DNA of 64,000 nucleotides, taken from Psettodes erumei (Eukaryota > Chordata > Actinopteri > Pleuronectiformes > Psettodidae). Both the position numbers and the translations under genes were made by a program. Below the pieces are notes generated by a model. That model did no database searches and had not been told where the DNA came from. It worked only from the letters and a program-made list of their open reading frames with translations. Of this stretch, positions 21,501 to 34,294 are shown in pieces (positions within the stretch are counted from its first letter, which is position 1; each line of letters begins with the position of its first letter). The stretch is from positions 1,397,001-1,461,000 of the forward strand of contig JAFBJZ010000969.1 of NCBI GenBank assembly GCA_016785225.1, in the 5' to 3' direction.

Positions 21501-23639
21501 CATGTGGAACAAGTTTTTCTTTCCAGCTTTGATTTTATGTGGGAACAAGGCAACGCTCCTGTCACTGCGTTTCTTGCTCTGACGTTAGCAAACTAAGTGT
21601 TTTTCTGTTTGTTGTGAATGAATTCCCTGGCGTTCCTCCTCCTCTACGGTTGTTGAGATGAAAAGTCGAGCGAGTCCTGCAGAGATAATCTCGCCGTTTC
21701 ATTTGAAAACTGTGACATGAGGAGAGAGGGAAAGTTAGCCCAACCTCTCCCAGACTTGTTTGATCAAGTTCAGTCCTGTCGCTTCTCGGCTTTGATGATA
21801 ATTATGCGCTGAATTGATTTGAATGGGAAGAATATTGCACATATATGTACGTTTGCACACGGCCTAATGGACACAGTTACATTTCCAGCCCAGAGCACGC
21901 AATGCTGCATTAAAGGTTCATTAATTAGTTATGTTAATACAGCCACAAATCATCACCTCGGGGCTGTTTTCATATACACAGCAGGTCTAGACTGGACCCA
22001 GGGGAACCAGGGGATGGTTCTAGGCGAGACTCCCGGACCCAGCCGAGAGGAGCGTTCCACGGGAGAGGCGCCTGACACCTGACGGCTCCCGTTCTCCTTT
22101 GGGAGATCCGGAGCTAAGCCTGCACGCTGTGAGCGGCGTGTTCGGCCTGACCGTTAAAGGATTTGCAGGTGGTGAGAGACGCGCGTGTGATCTCCGTTCC
22201 CGGTTTGTGTGCGCACACGTGGAGCTGCATCCTTCTTATCGGCTGCAGACTCTTTAGAGAGTGATACTGAGGAAGGTTATGAAATGCAGACAAAGCGAGG
22301 GCTGATAAAAGGCTGAGCGGCGGTGAACACCACGTGCTGGTGCGTTCAGCGCTAACCCCGAGGCGCAGGTTTGAGCGCGGTCGGGGCTTTCGCTGTAATT
22401 AGTTCAGTGTTCAAACCAGAGTGTTTGGCCCTTTGAGATGTTTCCTGCATGTCTGTGACAGTTGAAGCAAATTTCACGGCGGCCTGCCCTTCAGAACAGA
22501 AGATATCTGGTTTCGTCCTCGCGGCTTTGATTGTCTCTCTCTCTCTCTCTGTATGTCGCTCTGAACAAACTCATGCGTGGGAAGGTTTCACCAGCAGGAA
22601 ACGCCAGAATAGAGAAGGTCGATCACCTCAGTAACTTTCCAGTTTAGGGGGGTGTTCACTACAGAGCGTTTGACGAAACTTAAAAAAAAAATGAAACACT
22701 CCACTCCATTTCTGTAAACTGCTTACATTATTACAGCCTAACTAATTAGCCGGGTGTGACGACCCTGAAAACTGAGATACAATCTCCCACAATCTGGTTT
22801 GGAGGGATGTTGATGTGTTGAACAAAGGAAGACTTTTTGTCGTACAAATTGCAGGGACGAAATAAAAGAAACTGTGAACTAACATCAGCATATTATTGTA
22901 AAACCGAGTTTGCAGGAGAGTTGAGGCCGAAATAATGTTAATAATCTCAGTTGCGTTTACAGTATTCCATCTATTCTCCATTCATTACCGTCTCTTTTTT
23001 TGGTTTTTGCTCCTCTTCCATGAATTGCTTTTCTAACATTTTCACTATATTTTCATTTTTTTCTAGATGCACCAGTCTGTTGGAGGGGGGAGGCGCCTCC
23101 CTCTTCAGATGCCACATATATTTGGCTCCTGACAGCCCATCCATTAATGCGAGTGAGCGGCGTCTCCGTCTGCCGCTGCCAACTTTTTGTATTTCCTCGA
23201 AACATGTAATTTTTCATCATCATCAGGAACAAGATCAGACTTATTCCTCGTGTCACGCCATGATCAGGCGCGGTATTTCACCAGCGGTTTCCTCCCCTCG
23301 GGAGATCTTAAAACATCGCGCCGCCTGTGCTGTAACCTTCGCAGCTACGAGTATCCAGACGTTAACGCGGTCGATCCGCACACACTCTCGCCTGCAGCCA
23401 TGTCGTCATCAGACCGTGCAGACTGACGCAGGGCTCCGTGCACCCGAGAGAAAAACACCCTTCACATCCGAGTGTGTCGTGGCATTTCCTATCGAGCCAC
23501 GCGGTTCGCTTTGAACTCGCAGCGCTCTCTTTGGGTCATGGTCCCCAGAGGCTCAGCTGACCCAGACCTCTTCTCCTTTATCGTTTTCGCTCAAAGCGTT
23601 GTGCGGCCTCACGGCGTTGCGTTGAATCCCGAGGGATTG

Positions 23640-23730
23640 TGTTGGTTTCTCCGTCGGTACCGCTGAATTCTTTACAAGCTCTTAACGTGCCCTTGAGCAA
23701 GGCACAGAGCTCCTGGTCGCTCCAGTGACA
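23640..23730 (+). repeat. Remnant of a common teleost interspersed repeat (CCTTGAGCAAGGCAC motif)
   Basis: The phrase TGCCCTTGAGCAAGGCACAG is a familiar core of highly repeated fish elements. Only about 90 bp are recognisable, so this is an old or truncated copy. Confidence 0.5.
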
Positions 23731-24299
23731 ACGGGAGGGTTACACCAGCAGAAAACGACACGCACAATTAACATCTGTCTACACATCTGCAACAGTAAGA
23801 ATAAACTGAACTGCATCCGTCAACGCACTGAGCGTAACTTCTGCTCGACGACACACGAGCTGCTCGTTTCAGGATGAATTCATTGCTGGTCTCCTGAGTG
23901 GATTTGTTGCTGATGATAACAACGTAACGCCGGCTGTATCCTGTCGCGCTGACAGTTTGTGATCCATGGCGGTTGTTCAACGTGCACCGCCTCATCAATG
24001 TGCTGATTTGCACATGGCTGCCAGCCATTCTGCGTCACTCTGCTTTCGGTGCGGTCTGACATAAATTACCCCGATGCCTGGATACTCTTAATCTTTTAAT
24101 CTGGGCTCAGTACAGCAACACACACAGCTGGTTGGTTTCTGTGTTCCTGCCAACTGTAAATCTGCATTTTCTGATGAGATGTGGTCAAAGTCATCGAGAA
24201 GTAAATGTGCCGTTTTTTTCCCCACCTCCAACCAACACGTGTCTTTTAATGCCCGTATAGGTTACTGTGTGTCGAGAATAACCACAGGGTTTTTGTTTT

Positions 24300-24640
24300 T
24301 TTTGGAAAGTGTGTGCGTGTGTGTGCATGCGTTTATATGTGTGTGTGTGTGTGTGTTTTACCGTTGGACCTGCACAGGGAAGAGGAAGTTTATGGGAACT
24401 TACTCCAATAGCTCACAGCTGTCAAAAGTGTGTGTGCGTGTGTGTGTGTGTGTGTGCTGTGGAAACCTTAATGTGTTTATAGGGTCACATCACGGAAATT
24501 TAATTTCCTCGTGGTTCCCCATGGTTGAGATAAGGATAAAGTTGGGGTTAGGCCAGTAGTATTTATGGTTAAGGTTCGACTATGTCTCCAGGAAATTAAT
24601 ACAAGTCAATCTGTTGTCTTCTGAAGTCACAGAGAAACAA
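24300..24640 (+). repeat. TG-bearing teleost interspersed repeat remnant
   Basis: Two TG tracts (24305-24356 and 24429-24456) are followed by GGTTAGG- and GGTTAAGG-type sequence and GTCTCCAGGAAATTAAT then ACAAGTCAAT. I recognise this arrangement from fish repeats that carry an internal GT microsatellite. It shows how some microsatellites here may have been seeded by transposition. Confidence 0.5.
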
Positions 24641-25721
24641 CTTTTGTGCGTGTCTGTCACGTTTGACATGATGACCATAAAGTTCTGACAGTTTTCTAAA
24701 GTTAAAAATCTTTGAATCTGTATTTGTTTCCACAAAAACCGGATCTTCAGTCCTGCAGGTCGGGAATGCACCTGTATCCTTTTACACCTGAGAGACAGAG
24801 ACGGGGAGAGAGGCAGCGGTGAGTTTCCTTTCTCACACTTTTACCCAAACAAATGTTGACGCTTGTGTGTCTGTGTTTGAAGTACAGGTGCAGAAAGACC
24901 GAACCCGGGGAAGGAAAATGAAGTTATTCAGAAGTCACGAGTTCAGCGGGTTAAGGGGCGACATTTTTGTCTGGTGGTGAAGGAGTGAGGATTGTGCCGG
25001 GGCATGCTTTACAAGCTGAGGTGGTGAAGCAGAAGCGGTGGCAGCCGCTTTCGAGCTCGACCTGTCACAAAAACCCCCCCGAAAAAAAAATTTCAAAACA
25101 ACTTTATTGTCTGTTTCCCCACGAGCAGTCGTGTGGCACACGACAATGTGTCTCCATCTCCATCTCCAGCCGTCTTCACTGCAGATTGACGTAGATTTTT
25201 AGATGTTTCATGTGTCCTGTGTTTAACTGTTGTGCTCTCCATGATGTGTTTTTATCATCCACGAACCTAAATGCTTCTTTCCCACAGTTTGAAACCAGAG
25301 GAACAAGAATCTAATCTGCGTCTGCATTACGACCCCACAGCTGGTTCGCCGGGATGAAAAAGTGGAGGTATGTGCACTGTAATGTAGATGCTGGGGGGCG
25401 GGGGAGGAGGGTTAATGATGACGTTAATGGTGCAGTGAGTTCCTTCTGATAAATTATAGGCCAGCAGTAGATTATTTTACCTTCGGGATACGAGGTGGAA
25501 CCGGGGGTGGGGGAACCTGATTTAGGCCGCCCTCTGCTGTAGAGGTGCAGAACTACACCAGAGTCAGAGGAAGGAAACGACAACGCGGTAGTTGTTGAAC
25601 ACGCGTTGTGTGTCTGTGTGCATCTTGTCGATAAGTGCAGCCTTGCTCACACAGTTCTTCCTCGTGTAGAATGTGGTTTCACTCTCTATCTCTGTTGATG
25701 GTAATTAATGTCTTCCTGCTC

Positions 25722-25758
25722 CAAACTGTGAGAAAACTGCCTCTTGTACATAGCAAAC

Positions 25759-25833
<75 letters not shown>

Positions 25834-26194
25834 AGGACCAGGGGGCACACAGCTGTTGGCCAGGCCAGGCAGAGAAGTCGTTATCTGGGTTGTGGAGGAA
25901 GGGGCGGCGATATTTGTGGATAAAGATGCACAGAGAGATGTTCATTTCACATCAACTCGTATATTTCAAGCCTTTTTTAAAATTTTGATTTCTATATCAA
26001 AGTATTCGCTATAGTAGTTATATAAATGGAGAATATTCCATATAAGGAAGTACATGCAAGTACAAGTACTTCAAAACTGTACATAAGTACTGCACCAGTC
26101 ATTTTGTCACCGCTGTTGAAGCTTCTTCAACTTTAACTTGTTCCTCATGTGGACGTAGCAGAGTTTAATATGTCTTAATAACACCCCTCCCTCC

Positions 26195-26270
<76 letters not shown>

Positions 26271-26271
26271 G

Positions 26272-26323
<52 letters not shown>

Positions 26324-26360
26324 GTTTGCTATGTACAAGAGGCAGTTTTCTCACAGTTTG
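25722..26360. repeat. Large inverted repeat with TG and CA cores
   Basis: The left arm is CAAACTGTGAGAAAACTGCC, then CTCTTGTACATAGCAAACAC, then (TG)35 to 25832. The right arm is the reverse complement: (CA)n at 26197-26320, then GTTTGCTATGTACAAGAG and GCAGTTTTCTCACAGTTTG to 26360. About 40 bp of flank is nearly identical in opposite orientation, with a spacer of about 365 bp. A direct partial copy of the sequence beyond the right arm (ATTATTTTACC..TTCGG) occurs at about 25465-25490, suggesting local duplication and inversion of one element. Confidence 0.85.
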
Positions 26361-26477
26361 GCAGCCCATTATTTTACCCCTTCGGAGGTACCTATCTAAC
26401 CCCCCCCCCACCTCCCTTTTGTTGCTGGACTCCTGTTACTTAGCTACCAGTTGCCACGGTTGCTTGGGCTGATGGGG

Positions 26478-26491
26478 GTTACCTTGGCAAC
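26478..26491. promoter_or_regulatory. RFX X-box-like motif (intergenic)
   Basis: GTTACCTTGGCAAC, with a second half-match GTTGCCACGGTTGC at 26450-26463. Confidence 0.5.
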
Positions 26492-26585
26492 CATACCTAT
26501 CCCATTGTGTGGTGATCCAGCCACAGTGGGCCTGTCCCAAGGATACACACGCACAGGCACACAAATGCATGTGCACACACACACT

Positions 26586-26628
<43 letters not shown>

Positions 26629-26973
26629 AAACACAAGGATAGCGTTACCCACCACCTTCCACTGCCCAACACCTCTTGTCTGACACACACTCTCAGCACA
26701 CGGCAGCAGCTCCTGGTGGGATGGGAGGGGTTGTGAGTTTACACAAGGTGTGTACACACACACACACACACCTGTTAACAGTTTCTTTGGACCATGAATC
26801 CTGCAGCCCTCCCCTCACCTGTGTTTGTGTGTGAGATTAATACATCATTAATAATGGAGTCTGTCTCTAGCCCACCCACTGCGCTCGTTTTAAACTGTTC
26901 CGCATTTGTAAGAAAAAAAAAATAGGCCCAGCTAATTGTGATGTAAAGCTATCAGCAGCCAGCGACTGTGTTT

Positions 26974-27020
<47 letters not shown>

Positions 27021-27971
27021 GTACTGTCATCTCCGGGTGCTAATGTATTCACAGACAACCCGCCAACATAAACACTGACAACACAACGACCTGGACATTT
27101 CTCACCTGAACGGAAACACTCGCTGCTCCTCGCGCGCGGGAACCAAACACGCGGGGACTGGACAGTGATGTCATCATTCAATCTTTTGTTTCGTCATTAG
27201 CCTTTTTTGCGGACACTCGCGGTGAGATCACAAAGTGAGGCGAGAGGACGCGCAACAGTTTCTGGTCGGTGTCTCCCGCCACTAGAGGGCGATGTGGGTT
27301 AATGAGAGACACGCAGACGCGGTGACTGGACGGACTGGAAGACAGTGAGCGGGACACAGGAACAAAGACATAAAATAAGGGGACATATATAATCTATAAG
27401 GGATGCACGTTTGACTGAAATTACACCTTATAAGTCATTTTCAAAGAGTTTATAATGAAAGAAATCGGGTTTCCCCTATAAATCCTAAATAAACCGTACA
27501 GAGTATGAAACCAGGACCACGCAGAAAACCCAGTCTTCTTTATGTTTCATGTGTTATAATTATTAATATATTTTACTATTTATTAGGCCTGATTATATGA
27601 TTTAAAATGGCTCATTTCACTGATGTTTGCTGAAATGTGTGTAAGATAACAGCAGGAGTGAGCGTGCTGTGTCTGTCAATAATTTTATTATGGATTAATC
27701 AGTCGATCATTTTCTCATGTAAGACGATGAAAAGCAGGAAGTCCCTCACATATGGTAAGTTAGAACTTAGCATTTTTAATGTTGCTTTAAATTGGTCATA
27801 AAAGATGAATCTGTCATCTTATTGGCTGTGGTTTCAGTTGTTATGTGTCCATGTGCTTTATTTAATCAGAGTCAAAGTCTAGTTTGGTCAATTTTCCCGT
27901 AGTGAGTAAAGGTGTTCATTTACAAAAAAAAAAACAGTTTGTACTCAGTCCTGCTCCATATGCGTTTGTTG

Positions 27972-28087
<116 letters not shown>

Positions 28088-28186
28088 ACAGCAGGCAGGG
28101 AGCCGTTGGAAGTCACGCTTCACCAGCGGGCTGCGTTCACGGACTCACAGCAGTCTCCACAGGGTGAATAAACATGCGGCGGATCG

Positions 28187-28190
<4 letters not shown>

Positions 28191-28232
<42 letters not shown>
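28191..28232 (+). repeat. (TG)21 microsatellite
   Basis: Pure TG repeat immediately after a roughly 30-bp segment (about 28148-28177) that is repeated at about 28422-28451. Confidence 0.95.
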
Positions 28233-28234
<2 letters not shown>

Positions 28235-28322
28235 GGTATTCCATTATAATCGAATTACAGTGTAGCGAGTCATTATTACTTTGGGATAGTGAAGAAAACT
28301 TTGCTTTAACAGATGATTTAAG

Positions 28323-28324
<2 letters not shown>

Positions 28325-28375
<51 letters not shown>

Positions 28376-28398
28376 CGTGTGTGCGTGCGCGCGCGCGC
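28325..28398 (+). repeat. (GT)n-(GC)n alternating purine-pyrimidine tract
   Basis: GT repeat grading into GCGCGCGC, GTGTGC and GCGCGCGCGC. Over 70 bp of strictly alternating purine-pyrimidine with CG steps is the best Z-DNA candidate in the window. Confidence 0.9.
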
Positions 28399-29754
28399 TC
28401 TGAGACGCATGTATGGCTGCAGAACAGTCCAAGCAGGATGAATAAACATGCTTCACGTATGGGGGCTCATTACTGCCTGGCTGTGTGTGTGATATGATAA
28501 TATGTTGTGTGTTTGTGTGGCGCAGCGCAGCGGTAATCATGCTGTGTGTATAGAGTCATGCCTATTTTACCTGCTGTCAAACCAGCACCTTGTAGTCCAC
28601 GCCGCGTGCACACAGTTGTGTGTCAGAGCCGGACACTAAACAAACTGTTGCTTATAACTGTGCATTTTTCTATCTCTATGATTTATGGCGTGTTTGAGAG
28701 GTCACTTATATTGCAAAAAATTTATCCTTGGCTCAGTCAGTGTTAAAGCGCTCTCCAACTTTTAAATCTGTAGTCTGGGATTTTTTGTGCACAGATTTGC
28801 AAATCCGGATTGTAGTTTTCACGGTTTTAAATAAAGGAACATTTCTGTAGATGTTATTTCTTAGTCTGAGTCTATAAATTACAAAACGCTTTACTGTGAC
28901 AACCATGTTTTGGGATTTTTAAGTTTTTGTGCCTCTAATTGGAATGAAAGATTTATTCCAGAAGATGAAATGAATGAGACCAGTGAAAGAAAACCTTGCT
29001 GAAATAAGTGAGCTGGAAAAAACAGTTGATAAAACAACTTTCTTCCTCCTCAACATGAAATAATACTAAAAGGATCATGAGTGAAAGATGAGAGGTGGCG
29101 TGAAATCACAGCATAGTCTTTGCCAACTGAAGAGCTCTTCGTTGGCTTTTATAATGAAGACTTTTGAAATGAGAGTTTCTCCTTCCAGCAATAACATTTA
29201 TTTTTAAAGCCAAATTAATCAGGTGATTAATGAATTAGTCAGTCGACAGGAAATTAATTGTATGAATATTTGCTGTGTCTGATGTTTTAAATGAAATATC
29301 CTTGGATGTCAGGGTGTTGATCAGACAAAACAAACTGTTTGAAGATGTCAGTGCGAGCTCTGCAGCTGTGTGATGAAAACAGACAGGATGATGAATCCAT
29401 TAATGATGGAGCCGAGCGATCCAGTCCAGCACGGCCTGTCCTGGTCATACGCAGATAACAGCAACGCCGTGCTGCACCTTATAGGCGCAGGAGCAACCGT
29501 GTTATTTTGCAGAACCTGAACGCGTGTCATTTGCACATGACTAATTGGAACCACTGGAGTGTGTTTCACAAAGTCTTCCTGCAGTGTGCGGGACTTAGTT
29601 TTAATTAGGACTGGTTTTAGGTTGGGCTCAGGCATCAGCAACAGCAGTAGTCAGCGGAGGTCCTCACAAGTACAGTAGGACCAGCACTGTAAGGTTGTGT
29701 TCACAGTGAGAAGTGTTTCCATTCCCTTATTTTCTTATTCATCTTTGGTAATTG

Positions 29755-29757
<3 letters not shown>

Positions 29758-29822
<65 letters not shown>

Positions 29823-29871
29823 ATATGCACGTGTACTGTATATGCACACACACACACACACACACACACAC
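29758..29871. repeat. TG tract and CA tract forming a potential hairpin
   Basis: (TG)n at about 29758-29806 and a CGTGCGTGCGTGC ladder, then a short spacer with GCATATGCAC and TATATGCAC, then (CA)14 at 29844-29871. The arms are complementary with less than 40 bp between them. Confidence 0.85.
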
Positions 29872-30057
29872 TTGTGCGTTTAGGTGGATGAGTGTGAGTG
29901 TGTTTTTGTGTATGCCTATGTGTGGGTGTGTAGATATGTATTTTGCTTCATGCGTGTGTGTGTGTGTGTGTGTGTGTGTATGTTCCTATGTGATAGCCCA
30001 CATGTGTTTGCATTACATCCCTGTTTGTTCATATATCTGCATACATTACAACCTTTC

Positions 30058-30078
30058 TCTCTCTCTCTCTCTCTCTCG

Positions 30079-30114
<36 letters not shown>
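30058..30114 (+). repeat. (TC)n(TG)n compound microsatellite
   Basis: TC repeat at 30058-30077 followed by TG repeat at 30081-30114. Same TC-TG composition as the commd7 exon 3 acceptor tract, but without an exon I can identify downstream. Confidence 0.9.
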
Positions 30115-30117
<3 letters not shown>

Positions 30118-30497
30118 AGCCAGGAGTCAGCAGCAGACCTCCTCCTTGACGCCCACTCGCACTCCCTCCAGCTGACTGGCACCATGGCAACCGAGAGATC
30201 CAGCCAGCCGAGCAGGCGAGGAAGCCAGGGCCTTCTGTGTTTGTGTGTGTGTGTGTGTGTGTGTACTCACATCCACATCTGTGTGTTAAGGTGGGTCTCA
30301 CTAATTTGTCTCCTCAGCCCTCGTTTGTGTGTTTGTGTGTGCATTTACATGCATGTACAGAGAACCGCTTGCGCTCGTTCCCAGCAATTCTGCACATGTG
30401 TCAGCTCATGCATACATACATATGTTTCTGTGCATGAGCACATATACATTTGTATGCAGGGTGAATGTTCATTTAGGCATACAGTCGTATGGCTGCA

Positions 30498-30499
<2 letters not shown>

Positions 30500-30544
<45 letters not shown>

Positions 30545-32641
30545 ATGGGGGTGCTGTTTGATCATTGCTCTGTGCTCTGCTCACCCCCCACCAATGTCAT
30601 CTCCTCATGGCAACACAACTGTGACTCGCTTTACCAAAGGTCAGATATGTGACCGACAAAGGTCAGGGACACTTTGTAGTCCAGGTGCCGTGACAATCAG
30701 AACTTAGTTTAGCATAACAAGGTCTTGAAAAGTCTCAAAAAGCAACTAATTCATTTTAGATTGAGTCCCAAGTCAAAGGTGAGTGTGAAAAATCTTCCTC
30801 TTCAGCATCGTGGATAAAAAGTTCTCAGTTGTTGACAGACGCAACAGCTTGAAACCCCCTCAACAGTTTCATCCTGGTTTGGGACGGTCCCCCGCCCTCC
30901 GCGGGGCCTCTGCGAAATGTTGGTGGAAATTTCAACACACATTTTGTGTCGAACAGCAGATGAGAAAGAGGAAGAAAAAGAAGGAGAAGAGGACAGTTTC
31001 ACAGGAAGGAAATCCAAAAGGTCCAGCCCAGGACGGCCTCCGTGGGACGCAGCTGAGAGAGACCTGCCCTCGCTGGACGAAGCTGCATTCGGACAAGGAA
31101 GTGCAACCGCGCAGAAATGAATGCAGGAAAATATTCCCATTAACGGATCTGAAGCTGGAGCTTTGACGTCTGTGGAACCGAAGAACCGAAAGAGCCACAG
31201 AAGAAAAACGTGTAGCGTGAGATCATCAAAGCTACGGGAACAGAAACTGCAGTACGATCCGCTTCACATTTAATTCACTATAAATATTCCTCCCTACACT
31301 GAGTCCTAATTCACTGAAATACTTTCTATTATTATGTTTATAGAATTTACTGTGGAAAATACTACATACTAGAGTTTTAATTAATCACTTACATAGAGTG
31401 TATATCAATATATATTTTTCCAGTTCTATATTATTAAATTTAACATGCACAGTTTCAGCCTCAAATTAGACTTCTAAAAAGTGCATTATAATTTTTCAGC
31501 ATTTCCCAGGGATCTCTCGGTCTGATTAAAGAACCAACAACACACAAGACAATACATATCTGTAATCAATACATAAATGTCATTTAAAAATAGACCCGGT
31601 CCCCGCGCACGTTAAGTTCAGAGTACCTCAAATGGAGATTTTAAATGAATCCGGCTTTAGAGATGGAACGTTACCACTCGGTTGTTGAAGTCCTTCTTAG
31701 AAGAAAAAAACAACTAAATTTAAACTTCTGAAGTCGTTGCATGGAGGGCAGTTGGTTTCCCACCAGCTGGCCCGCGACGGGCAAACGTTGGCCATCGAGA
31801 AAAACAGGGGGAGCGGCGGGAGGAGAGGCGAGGGTGTTTTGAAACACACTTTCACTTCCCATGGTGGAAGGTTATTTTCATCCCCTCGGTCGAGTTTCTC
31901 TTTCTCTCCCTCTTGCTCTCTCTTTTCTTTTCTTTTTTTTACTCCATCGCCTTATTCCTTCGGGGAAAAGCAGGGGCCTTCAGATAAGACTCAGAGACAC
32001 AAACATAACGGCCCAGTTTGGACTCAACTTCAGTTCTCTTAAAAAAAAAACACAACACACACACTCTCTCTCTCACACACACAACACACACACAATAAGA
32101 AATATTTATCCTGCTTTACAATAAAATCCTAATTTTATGGTGCTTCCCTCAAACATTGACCTCAACTGTCGTTTCTCATGTTTTTGCAATTAATTCTACT
32201 GGAAATTTTCTTCAACCAAACAATATCCAGGACCTTTTCTTTTTTTTTTTCAAGTTACTCACCTTAACTCACAATAACAGAAAATGAAATGAAGTGACAG
32301 GCACATTAATACCCCCCCCAACAACAACAACAACCCTTTTTAGGTTGTTGATTTAGTTGACTGAGACGAGACCTCGGGCCACCTGCTGAAGGACAATGAC
32401 AGGCTGAGCGATGGGGGGGATGGGACTCTCCTGGGGCAAGGTGCATGTAGCCGCTGAAGACGGTGACAGGTGGGGGACTCACGCCCCCTCCCAGGAGACA
32501 CCGCCTCCATAAAATAGTGTGTGACGGGACTTTGGCTCAGGTCTTGCGTTGAATTTGGAGTTTGGGTGCGAGCCTTTCTGGAAGCAGTGGATTCATATCC
32601 AAGCCGACATTTCTGAGGTGTTTGTGTTTGTGTGTTCAGCC

Positions 32642-32699
<58 letters not shown>

Positions 32700-32785
32700 A
32701 ACCATCTGCAGTCTGTTGTTCTCTGATCTCTCTGTAGAGAATGTTCTCCAGAGACCCACGGGGGCTTTTGTGTTGTAGCTGCTGG

Positions 32786-32822
<37 letters not shown>

Positions 32823-32977
32823 TGAGTGAGTGTGAGTGTGTGTCCTCGCGTGTTTGTGAGATGGTGTTGACACTACATGTTCTCCAAGGAGCCACTGTAA
32901 CAGCCCTCATACACACAGCAGCCCACCTTTGTAAATGTGAACACATAAAAACACCCATAAAAGAAGCCCGATCCACT

Positions 32978-33022
<45 letters not shown>

Positions 33023-34214
33023 GTATATATTTTTATCTTCTGTCCCATTGTAAGACAACTGTGTGCACTAAATCACCCTGTCAATAGAGTACAAAGGTAC
33101 TACTAACACCCAGTATTGATACATAATGTATGTAATAAATGGCCGCCTGTTTTTGAAAGCTGCTTGTCTCTGCTCTGTTATATAATGATCTCTAGCTACT
33201 AAACTGTTTAATAAATTTAAAAAAAAAACTAAAATAAAAGCTCCAAGGTGCTGGGGCTCATGGAAAGCATTCCAATCCCAATTATTAATTAAAAAAAAAA
33301 AAAATCCAAAAACTATACATCTGTGCATTTCTTAGTGCCCGATAAGGTGAACATGCTGAACAGATGATTTAATTCATTTATCAATTTTGTTGCCTGTTTT
33401 ATATTTGTACATTCAAACAGATTTTGTTGACATGCTAGTCCTAAAAGATACTAACTAATTTAGTCACAAAGATTATGTCAAGAGATATAGTGGCCCACGC
33501 AGTAGAATATAGAAGTTAATGTAAAAAGTTATAAGAAGTTTTTCTTTTCTTTCTGTGCCATCAAAATAACCTTGTAACATTTGTCACTGCAGTTCTGGTG
33601 AGAATCACTCTGAGACTAAATTCTCACTGTGATATTCACACTGATAAGAGCTGACTTGCTTCAGTGTGTGTGTGTGTGTGTGTGTTGGTATTGCGCTGAC
33701 ACTGTGGTTGAGAGTGTTAGGCTTTTGAGTCAGACTCACTGTCATGTTACCTGCTGCGTGGAACACTGTCTTATAAGAGCTGAAACAGAACAGACAAGTG
33801 TGCAATGCAAAGGGAGCAACAGGTGAGAATAAACCAGTAGAGTTTCACAAGTTCCCACCAGAGGCTGTTGCGATTATTTTTAAAAATCTAGTTTTTAACA
33901 TTTTAATCAGGAGAATGAAAATGCAAAAAGGCACAAAAATTTAATCATAACTACAACAAACTCATAATGATTAAAAGTTGTTTTTGTAAAAGCTAAGCGA
34001 AAGTTTACCCTGAGAAAAAGTTTGTCAGTGAAGAAAAATTTTCTAAAAAAAAAGATTTTCCATCTCCATCCCCAACTGACTCAGACATGCTACGACAATT
34101 AGCCAGCCTTAGCTCAGACTTATTGGGTGGCTAACTAACGAGTCGCCACATGCTGTATTTGTGTAGAAAAATGTATGTGGTAAAATAACCTGGTTGGCGT
34201 TTTGTTTTTTCCAG
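30500..34214. other. Intergenic DNA, repeat-rich then AT-rich
   Basis: TG/CA tracts at 30502-30542, 32644-32696, 32788-32822 and 32980-33017, the last two again complementary. A purine-rich open stretch at 30915-31120 (encodes EEKEGEEDSFTGRKSKRSSP on +) has no splice context I can support. Sequence from 31250-31620 and 33060-34140 is AT-rich without features. Confidence 0.5.
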
Positions 34215-34294
34215 GAGCCAGAGGTCGCCAGAAGCCTCAGCCCACCGAGCGACGCTACTGCAACCCCACCCCCATCTGCCTGCGCACAATTAAG
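34215..34294 (+). other. Unassigned exon-like segment (possible alternative upstream exon of nol4l or lncRNA exon)
   Basis: 80 nt of GC-rich sequence in AT-rich surroundings, preceded by a strong acceptor (GTTTTGTTTTTTCCAG) and followed by a good donor (AAG|GTAATA). One frame is open throughout and reads ARGRQKPQPTERRYCNPTPI, then CLRTIK, ending in phase 0. That phase is compatible with splicing to nol4l exon 2 (phase 0 start at 52875). I do not recognise the peptide. It could be an alternative nol4l 5' exon, a non-coding RNA exon or chance. Confidence 0.35.

Noticed and set aside
22951..23514. 187-residue plus-strand open frame
   Set aside because: No recognisable domain, non-ATG or weak start and no splice context; the intergenic CpG-dense sequence explains the lack of stops.
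29759..30561. Long plus-strand frames of 138 and 225 residues
   Set aside because: Built almost entirely from TG/TC microsatellites (CVCVCV, SLSLSL); no homology or splice context.
30889..31120. Plus-strand frame containing EEKEGEEDSFTGRKSKRSSP
   Set aside because: Looks like a charged nuclear-protein segment, but no acceptor/donor pair or homology could be supported.
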